A DNA stretch of 64,000 nucleotides from Tretioscincus oriximinensis (taxonomy: Eukaryota; Chordata; Lepidosauria; Squamata; Gymnophthalmidae), in NCBI GenBank assembly GCA_022410635.1, contig JAJVDF010000027.1, forward strand, positions 2,630,967-2,694,966, read 5' to 3'. Both the position numbers and the translations under genes were made by a program. Below, one piece after another: positions 57,061 through 64,000 of this stretch (position 1 is the first letter of the stretch; every line of letters begins with the position of its first letter). A model generated the notes under the pieces. It did not search any database and was not told the origin of the DNA. It worked only from the letters and a program-made list of their open reading frames with translations.

Positions 57061-58760
57061 GGGGCTTCTTTAACCAGGCCTTTAATTCTTAGCTTCCCCT
57101 AACATTTGTCCTGCCAGGGAGAGTATCTGAGAGGAAGGGGGATATTTAAAATAATTGGTGTTAATTGGGCCCTGTTGATGAAAGGAAGAATGACAGGCAG
57201 GCAGGCAGGCAGACAGACAGACAGACTAAATGTTCAGTTGCCAAGGGGAATGAATGACCTTAATGTTTTCTGCATTATGCCCAGCAACACTTGTCCTGAA
57301 CCACAATCCTGTTTTTTCTGCACAGAGGAAAAGGCAGTGAAGGCTTGAAAGAATACATGATGCATGACAGCAAGAAAAAGGGGAAGAAAAAGTGATAGCT
57401 GATGTGAACCAATGCTAATTTGCCTAATGATCCTTGCACAACCCCAAATGTTGATGAATGGAACAACAACAATGTACAAAATTTGCAGTTCTGAGATTCC
57501 TCACCCTTTTTTAGAACATGATGAGCTTTTCTGGGAAATCTGGCAGGCATGTTGTTTGCAATGTGGTAAAAAGTAAGTAGGTGCTCTACTATAAGGTAAT
57601 AAATTGGCAACTAAGGGAAATTGAGAAGCCCAGACTGTAATTGTGCCCTAGTAACTATTGCAGTGAAATGACTGGGAACCAAGTTCTCCTAAAGCCTTTC
57701 TGAGAACACACAGAATCAATGGCATATTTACACTGCTTCATATTCCTGGTGAAGGCATTTAATTCATACAAGTGGAGGAGGCCCAAGGGAAGACTTGACC
57801 TTGAAACTTGGCCTGGAAAGAATTCTCTGAATGAATGAATAAAATGATACATTTTCTTTTTCAGAGATCAGACTCTTTCTTGTCAATTGCCTACTTATAT
57901 GAAGAACTGTGACAGAGGATCAGCAAACATCATCCAGGTTTAGATTTGCTTCCGATCTTCATTGTCAACAATCTAAGTATTGTGATGAACAGAGATGTTA
58001 AATGATGAAATTTGGTGGTTCGATTTGAATCAAACCAGATAACCTTGTCATATTTAAAATTGCTAGGCCATCTTCACCATATCTTAAGTGTTATATAACA
58101 TGGACCCAATCAATATTGTAATATCTTATTAGAGATCTTACCTTATATTAAAGGTAATGATTCAATATTGTTCATTTTTCTCTCAACTGACACCCATTTT
58201 TTATTCAAATAAAATTCTAATTCGATAATCTTGTTCAATTGTAAAACTTCATAATGTGTCTCAAGGTTTGGAATATCCCAGCTTCCATTTTTAGTTGTAT
58301 ATAATAGCTCTTTGGTTATTCTGGATTTTTTTATTCCCCAAGTCCATGTATTCTCTTCCTGGCTTAACTTGTCTCACTGAGTTATTGCAAGGATAAAATG
58401 AAAAGCAGAAGAATAATATAGAACGTATGTGCATTGTTCTGGGTCAGTGGGTCTCAACCAACAAAGTCTCTTTGGCCAAAGCTCCCAAAGTGCTAGAAAT
58501 AGCTGACAGTGTGCCACTCAAATGTGTCCCCCAGTAGTAAGGAATACAGAACTCAATGGTTGCATGCGTCTATATTTCAGACTAGACTGGGCTGGTCCAC
58601 CAGTAGATCTTCATACTGAGGTCTACTGGTGGTCCAGATCAAGTGGTGGGTGGCTCTTTATGCACCTGACAGGTCCCAGGCACTAACCATTTATCTCAGA
58701 TTTGCGGAAGGAAAATTGGCTGCTCTGAGAATTTGTCCAAGGTGTTTTGGCTGGGAAACA
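57061..58760. other. Mostly nothing; GGCA/GACA runs
   Basis: A short (GGCA)n/(GACA)n array lies at 57195-57226. GGTCAGTGGGTCTCAACC near 58441 looks like an hAT end, but no partner end was found. No gene is supported. Confidence 0.35.
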
Positions 58761-58763
58761 GAG

Positions 58764-59178
58764 GCCCTGTGCACACAACAGATTAATGCCTGGATGGGAA
58801 CGCAATGCAGGCAACCCCGGCACATGTGCTCATGGGTTAACATGGGTTGTCAGTGATCCACTTGCTACAAACCTCCTTTATTCTGTGACTTTTGAGTGTG
58901 GATATATTCCAATTTTGTGGCAGAACACCACAAAATTCATGTATGTCTTTGCCTTTAGCTGCCATGGTGAAATCTCAGCCGAAAGTGTGTAAGGTCACGC
59001 TCGCAGCAGCGAATCAGGGAACCATTACACGGGAGGCGCATCATGGTGGTGGCATGCTTTTTGCAAGTAGGGCATTGCTGCTCCACACAATAACCCAGGT
59101 AGGTATGCCCTGTGGGAGCAATGACTTACACCAGGGATATCCTATATTCCGGGATATAAGCCTTCACGTGCATAGGGC
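58764..59178. mobile_element. Non-autonomous TIR element (GCCCTGTGCAC ends)
   Basis: The 415-bp element has ends GCCCTGTGCAC and GTGCATAGGGC (10 of 11 inverted match). The flanks are CAGAG at 58759-58763 and 59179-59183. Shifting the border by one base gives GGCCC ends with a 3-bp AGA duplication, as in PIF/Harbinger. The interior has TATTCCGGGATATAAGCC near the right end, a motif also found in the elements at 11.5 and 47.7 kb. No transposase is present. Confidence 0.65.
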
Positions 59179-59183
59179 CAGAG

Positions 59184-59493
59184 ACACAATGTTTAATATT
59201 GCAACTCATTGTAGTTAGATTTGAAGTCCATTTATAGTCCACCTCATATTATCGTTCATTCTGCAGTCCCTCCTTAATCCAAATCTCTGTTTGGATGTAG
59301 CCCAAATTCTTCAGGTTTTCCCAACTGGAGCAACAATAGGAGGTACACTGTATTAATTGCACAGATGGAATTAAAATTAGTCACACTGCAAAGCAAAACC
59401 TTTATCCTTCCAACTTTCAGACCACTATCTACCTTCTTCTTACATATAGTACTTCCAATTAAAATGTCATCATCTCCAAAAAATTATAGTTAC
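59184..59493. other. Nothing recognised
   Basis: No supportable feature. Confidence 0.3.
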
Positions 59494-59697
59494 CTCTAGG
59501 AAGATTATCTGGAATCTTGCTTTTCCACCCATTCTGCAATCTAGACTAATCCTGCTCCAGTTTCTATGGAAAAAGCTTTCCAGTGTCTGGAGATTACTTT
59601 GTTCTTTTAAATATTTGATGTTTGGGAGAAACTTCACAGAACCTTGTCCTTTTATATCCTGGAATAGAAGTTTTCCTCTGGGTAGACCCCAAGGTTT
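59494..59697 (-). CDS. Candidate host exon C (68 codons)
   Basis: On the minus strand a pyrimidine-rich acceptor TTTTGTTTCTTGCCCCAG precedes an open 204-bp block that ends CTAGAG followed by donor GTAACT. The block is open in one frame (starts KPWGLPRGKLL, ends RFQIIFLE) with intron phase 0 at both ends. That fits the phase 0 end of the stronger exon at 61791-61957, about 2.1 kb upstream on this strand. No domain or family was recognised. Chance occurrence is possible. Confidence 0.3.
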
Positions 59698-60148
59698 CTG
59701 GGGCAAGAAACAAAACTTAGTTCAAAAGCCTTTGGAGCTGATGAATAACAATTGGCTTCCCCTCACATTCAGTATCGCCTTCCCAGGCCTCAGTTATTTG
59801 CCACAGCATGAATCAAAGTCTTACTTTTGACTTTGAAAGTGCAAAAGCGTCCCCTACCAGCTTCTGTGTCAAAGCTGATAAAACAAGCAGGTAAGGGAAG
59901 GTTTTTTTCTGTTCAAGTCAAAATCAAGGTTTTACAAGTGCCATTTGAAGACAAGGGTGAGTTGGAGGGCACAGTTTGTGCTTTTCCAAATCCTATGCCC
60001 AGGGCAACAGCCTATTCACACACTCTTGACTCCACTTCTGTTCTGGAGCCCTCAAAATTAATCTGAGTTTCAGATTTGGTGCAAAGGTTGATCTGGACTA
60101 GCAGCATTGTGCAAACAGGATTAGTCTAGGCCACACCTTACAGTGATC
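59698..60148. other. Nothing recognised
   Basis: A 79-codon plus frame (59827-60066) has no motif. Confidence 0.3.
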
Positions 60149-60156
60149 CAAACCAG

Positions 60157-60655
60157 CAGGGCTTTTTTTGNGAGGGAACACGCCGGAACGCAGTTCCGGA
60201 ACCTTTTATTTAGGCGGGGGGACGGAATTAGCGGGGGCGGCGGCAGCAGCAGCAGCGGCAAGGGTGGCCGTTGGAATGAGCAGCGGCGGTGGTCACTCCC
60301 CCCACCCCCCCGCCTAAATAAAAGGTGCCGGTACTGCTGCGTTAGCCGCCGGTGAGGGGGCGTGGCAGCATCAGCGGCGGCAGCGTTATCGGCATCCGCT
60401 AACACCACGCCCCCCTCACCGGCGGCTAACGCCACAGTACCGGCACCTTTTATTTAGGCGGCGGGGGGCAGTTAGCGGGGCGGCCGCCTCCGCTCCCCCC
60501 GCCCCTCTCCCCGCCGCTCCCCCCCCACCTAAATAAAAGGTACCGGTACTGCTGCGTTAGCCGCCGGCGAGGGGGCGTGGCATTATCGGCGGCGGCCGCC
60601 CCCCACCAACGGCAGCATTAGTACCGGCACCTTTTTTTCTGGAAAAAAAGCACTG
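60157..60655. mobile_element. hAT-type element with CpG-rich inverted units
   Basis: The 499-bp element has ends CAGGGCTTTTTTTG and AAAAAAAGCACTG and perfect 8-bp target duplications CAAACCAG (60149-60156 and 60656-60663), diagnostic of hAT. The interior holds four alternately oriented copies of a unit with CCTTTTATTTAGGCGG, GGTACCGGTAC and GTTAGCCGCCGG-GAGGGGGCGTGG. The centre can fold into long hairpins and is extremely GC- and CpG-rich compared with its surroundings. It encodes no protein. Confidence 0.9.
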
Positions 60656-60663
60656 CAAACCAG

Positions 60664-61264
60664 TATACCTCACTGGTCCAGGATCACTGATTCAAACCAT
60701 GATGAGATAGAGCAGAAAAGCCCTTTCCCATAGCTCAGATTTTGAAGGCAAAATTTCCCTTTTCAGAGACATACCAATAAAGAATGCAAGACTAATAGTT
60801 TCCTTGCAGTATTCCCTTTTTATTTGTCTGTGCCATTAACATTAAACACACAATATTATAGTGGCAATATAACTGATGATTGAATGGGCTGGATTTTAAT
60901 TCACATAATACTTCCATTCATCTCTCGCTGATCTCTTTTAAAAGTCTGTAAATTTTATTTATTGGATAAATCCCAGCATAATTCTTTCCAGCAAGCCTCT
61001 TTTGAATGATAGCATGACAGCTTTTAAAAATCTCCTTCTGCCAGGACCCTTTTTTAACGTCACTGTCACAATAATTCCTAAATAACTAGAGATTGGATGA
61101 GACTCCAACTTAGATTGGAATGAAACACGTACTTTTAATTGAACTTCAGTCCTGAAGAACTGAACTAAACTCGGGGGGGGGGGGGAGAATGGGGGAGGGA
61201 ATTCAGGAAATGTTAATAGAAAAGTCAGTCTACAGCTGCCCTGCAACAGTATCATAACTAACAT
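60664..61264. other. Nothing recognised except a G run
   Basis: A G homopolymer lies at about 61173-61185. No supportable gene. Confidence 0.3.
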
Positions 61265-61265
61265 T

Positions 61266-61535
61266 ATAGAAGAAGAACTTGGTTCTTATACCCCGCTTTT
61301 CTCACTTTTCAAATGGACTCAAAGCCGCTAACAAGGGTATTTTTGCCCAAAGTCTTACATTCTATCTTCCCCATCAGGCTATGGTGGTTCCCATGTATCT
61401 ACTTGCAGTCAGTTGCAATTTCTTGCAATTCATGCTTTTGAATAGCTGGGTTGCTTTTCTCTCCCCACGTCTGACCCAGGGCTTCGAAACCCAATCTCCC
61501 AGATGAGAGACAGATTCCTCAGCGATTGAGCTATC
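61266..61535 (-). mobile_element. Second SINE family, minus copy 2
   Basis: TTGGTTCTTATACCCCGCTTTTCTCAC (tail), CTTGCAGTCAGTTGCAATTTCTTGC (body), then CCCACGTCTGACCCAGGGC and GAGAGACAGATTCCTCAGCGATTGAGC (head) match the copy at 49151 along the whole length. The reverse B box is GGCTTCGAAACCC. Confidence 0.85.
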
Positions 61536-61551
61536 CGTTGCTATAGGACTT

Positions 61552-61680
61552 AAGTACAACCAGACATAATTTATTTATTCCACTGTAGTTGAATATTCTG
61601 AAATAAATAAGTTCAAACAGACAGTGCTTTAATTCCAGAATACCCAAGTACAGGGGCCTAAGTAAACAATATCTCCATGG
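61552..61680. mobile_element. Short TIR element (copy 3 of the 47.56-kb family)
   Basis: ACAACCAGACATAATTTATT, GTTGAATATTCTGAAATAAA and CTTTAATTCCAGAATACCC follow the order of copies 1 and 2. The ends are more diverged, so the limits are approximate. Confidence 0.5.
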
Positions 61681-61790
61681 AGTTTTGGATCCCTGGACTG
61701 GCAAACTTCAATATTTTATTCCTTAAAACCCATGCTCAATATCCCTTTCCTTTTTCTTTCTTTTTGGTACTCCACTGCCCCAAATCTCAC

Positions 61791-61957
61791 CTTCTCCAGA
61801 GCTCTTAAGCCAAACATCACACTGAGAAGATAACTGCAAAGAACGCTCACAATAAGTTTGTAGGATGCCACTGCTCCCAGCTTAAGAATGTGCTTTGGGG
61901 CTTGGTCGAGCCGCAGCAGCCAGCAGCAGCTGTGTAAGAAGATGAGGATGAACACTC
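61791..61957 (-). CDS. Candidate host exon B, hydrophobic protein
   Basis: On the minus strand an acceptor (GTCTTGTTTCTTGGCACAG) precedes a 167-bp block ending GGAGAAG with donor GTGAGA. The block is open in one frame from an intron of phase 1 to one of phase 0. It encodes 55 whole codons: a hydrophobic segment (VFILIFLHSCCWLL), a polar loop (RLDQAPKHILK) and a second hydrophobic segment (YKLIVSVLCSYLLSVMFGL). The frame stays open upstream to 62114, but the splice signals make the shorter exon more likely. Two membrane spans are predicted by eye. I do not recognise the protein. Coding use is inferred. Confidence 0.5.
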
Positions 61958-62470
61958 CTGTGCCAAGAAACAAGACTTTTACAATAATTGCAATACAAAC
62001 AACACTGTATTGAAGGCCAGTACTAATCTTTCCCCCACCCTTCTCCTCCCTTTTTCCCTCTCCCTTTATGAATTTACACAGATTATCTGGCAGTAAAAAA
62101 AAAAAGAGGTTCATGCCGGAAAACGTNCCATGAGACTATCATATAAATGCAAGCTTCAGCCTTTCGCTCCAGCCATACCACTCTAGGCTTTGAATATTAG
62201 ACATGTAGAAAAGGAGTTTATCCAAAACGTGTATATTCTTGTGGGTACAACTGGGTCATGTCTGAGTCCAATTGATTGGTGGGTTTGCCACTGCCTACTT
62301 TCAAGGTGAAGCTGTGGATCAAAGTATCAACCCTCAGCTTTCCTGGCAGTTTGATCTACTACTGAACCACAAAATGTGAATAAGGTGCTTGAACTTCCTT
62401 TTCAACTAGTATTTATTTTAGGATACTAATGATAGAAAATACAATGCATATCCACTGCAAATTCATCTAC
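61958..62470. other. Possible intron; one SINE-like remnant
   Basis: It lies between candidate exons. A diverged copy of the 47115-47295 repeat lies at about 62235-62375 (GGGTTTGCCACTGCCTAC, then TTTGATCTACTACTGAACC). Nothing else was recognised. Confidence 0.35.
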
Positions 62471-62570
62471 CTGATTCACAAATCTTTGTGATAGCTGCCC
62501 TTAGGGCCCATTCAAGCTCGATAAAGAAGAGAGAGTGACACCAAAGTTTTCCCATCATTACAGTTCCCAT
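62471..62570 (-). CDS. Candidate first coding exon A
   Basis: On the minus strand an in-frame ATG cluster (MGTVMMGKLW, 62570 onward; the third ATG has A at -3 and G at +4) opens a 33-codon frame continuing CHSLFFIELEWALRAAITKI. It ends GAATCAG at donor GTAGAT in phase 1. An in-frame TGA lies 9 nt upstream of the first ATG. The phase fits exon B at 61957. Alternatively an acceptor within CTCTCTTCTTTATCGAG would make it a short internal exon. Evidence is circumstantial; no homolog was recognised. Confidence 0.25.
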
Positions 62571-62845
62571 AAGCCTTCAGCCACTATTTGGAACTAAAGG
62601 GTATTAAAGAATTGGAGACACCCAGCATTAGATTTGCATTAGTGATTTCAGTCTTATTACAAGCCACACAGATTCCCTATGCAGTTGTATGTATTTGTAC
62701 ACATATACACACTAATACACACCATTATATGTGGTAGGAGGCTGCTAGTAATTCCCCAAACTTCTTTTTAGTGCATAAATAAAAAAATTGATGAAAACCT
62801 AAAAGAAAAAAAATCTGAAAACATGCTGTGTGTGTGCGCATGGGC
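62571..62845. other. Nothing recognised
   Basis: Short interval with an A-rich part and a TG-rich run up to the hairpin insertion. Confidence 0.3.
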
Positions 62846-62857
62846 ATGTGTGCCTAT

Positions 62858-63027
62858 CAAAGGAGCTAGCAGCACTTTGAGACTAACTTGAGAAAAGTGG
62901 TTGGCATAAGCTTTCGTAGACAGGTCTACGAAAGCTTATGCCAACCACTTTTCTCAACTTAGTCTCAAAGTGCTGCTAGCTCCTTTGCTGGACTTTCTGC
63001 TAGACTAACACGGCTATTTCTCTGAAA
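62858..63027. mobile_element. Hairpin insertion with 12-bp target duplication
   Basis: The direct repeats ATGTGTGCCTAT (62846-62857 and 63028-63039) bracket a 170-bp insertion. The first 130 bp are a near-perfect palindrome: arms 62858-62921 and 62924-62987, 64 bp each with one mismatch, loop AG. The arms contain GCATAAGCTTTCGTAGAC. The remaining 40 bp end AGACTAACACGGCTATTTCTC, a terminus I know from a widespread amniote interspersed repeat whose family name I cannot assign. The 12-bp duplication suggests LINE-type target-primed insertion rather than a cut-and-paste DNA transposon. Confidence 0.85.
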
Positions 63028-63039
63028 ATGTGTGCCTAT

Positions 63040-64000
63040 GTACATGAACAATTGTGTTCTCCAAATATTATTAAAATACCTCGCTGAAGCTTCAAAGAAA
63101 CCTTAAATATTTAAAGTCCTCCAGTGTTGTAGTTTCTTCACATTCCATCTCTTTTCCTACCTGTTTACATATTTCTTTTCCAAGAAATATCAAACATCTT
63201 TCTTTAGCAGAAGGGTGAGGCTAAGTGTTAGCTCTTCAGTGAAGCTGTTTCTTGGATGTCTTGTACCATGAACCACTCCTCTATTTTCTGATGAAACTAT
63301 TTATCATAGACCAGAGGCTAAACTGTCCTGCTAAATCTACCCAATTCCCATATAACACACTGTCTTTCCAAAATTGCTCCTGTGGGGGAAATGAGGTAAA
63401 AAGCAGGTGAAGATTCTACTGTAAGAAACACTTTTAATTACAAGTCATTATGTTAGGTCACAAAATCCCTGGAGAAATACACAGGCTTCATATAAAAATG
63501 AATTCATNATATCAAAGACCTAATTAAATTCTCTTCCCTTTTTTCTTAGTCTGCTTATGCAACTGACCACCCTGTTCCATAAAAGTCTTGTTAGCACAGG
63601 AAGGACACATAACTGAGAGACTTGTGCCTCAGAAGTTAGAGGTTAAACTGCAGTTTTAGGGTTTTCGTATTTTTTATTAAAAGAATAACTAATCTGTTCC
63701 AGGAAATGGAGTACAAAGGAAACATCAAGATTTCTAGAGATATTGTTTTGTCTCCTTTTAAAAAAAATCTCTTCAGGAGATGAAGAATCATGTTACTAGC
63801 CAAACTCCAACCTTTCTTGTGTGATAAACATCCCTTTAGGTAGCAGATGTACCTAAGGAACCTTCAGAAACATGATACCCAAATATTGTCCATAATACAG
63901 ATTTTACAGAAAGGTGCGAATACCCTCCACAGTACACATAACAGAGGGAAAAGCTAGGACGCCTGGCACCTTGAGGCACTGTCACTACCATTATGTAGTC
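63040..64000. other. Nothing recognised
   Basis: No supportable gene, repeat family or RNA gene to the end of the window. Confidence 0.3.

Noticed and set aside
58436..58540. Possible hAT end (GGTCAGTGGGTCTCAACC)
   Set aside because: No matching inverted end or 8-bp duplication was found nearby.
60121..60435. 104-codon Ala/Pro-rich minus frame in GC-rich DNA, possible CpG-island exon
   Set aside because: It lies within the hAT element bounded by CAAACCAG duplications and follows its inverted units.

Overview
This window looks like non-coding, repeat-dense DNA from a vertebrate, most likely a squamate reptile (lizard or gecko). The evidence is the combination of repeats: CR1 LINE 3' ends, abundant L2-clade LINE fragments with a GCCGCCCTGAG...GGGCGG-TATAAATA tail, tRNA-headed SINEs carrying that same tail, reptile-type hAT and TA-flanked MITEs, and a chromodomain-bearing Ty3/gypsy element. 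Base composition is AT-rich with long microsatellites. There are no operons, ribosome binding sites or bacterial features. Species cannot be fixed from the sequence.

Layout. 0-5 kb: a TA-flanked MITE, an intact SINE and an internally deleted L2 LINE. 5-15 kb: an (ATT)n array, an hAT MITE with an 8-bp target duplication, GC-rich fold-back elements, L2/SINE tails, an (AAAT)n-tailed SINE and a second copy of the first MITE. 15-23 kb: a CR1 ORF2 C-terminus, a solo LTR with a 5-bp duplication, and the longest L2 reverse-transcriptase remnant, whose catalytic box is mutated. 23-51 kb: mostly unique-looking DNA with scattered SINE, CR1, hAT and MITE copies and several satellites. 51.8-54.3 kb: a 2.5-kb Ty3/gypsy chromovirus on the minus strand. 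Its two 346-bp LTRs are identical at every readable base. Gag is intact, but most of pol is deleted. 55-57 kb: a (CTT)n polypyrimidine block followed by a G-rich block. 58-61 kb: two further TIR elements, one an hAT element full of CpG-rich inverted units. 61-64 kb: a SINE, a candidate host exon, and a near-perfect hairpin insertion.

Host genes. No complete host gene is visible. The best host-coding evidence is a 167-bp minus-strand exon at 61791-61957, with good splice sites and a hydrophobic peptide. Two weaker candidate exons lie on either side of it (62471-62570 and 59494-59697) and their intron phases fit. I do not recognise the protein.

How the parts relate. The SINEs share their 3' tail with the L2 LINEs, which fits trans-mobilisation by L2 machinery. 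The chromovirus has identical LTRs but a broken interior, which suggests that a defective, Gag-encoding derivative was recently copied by enzymes supplied by another element. Most short open frames elsewhere are chance or lie inside repeats.
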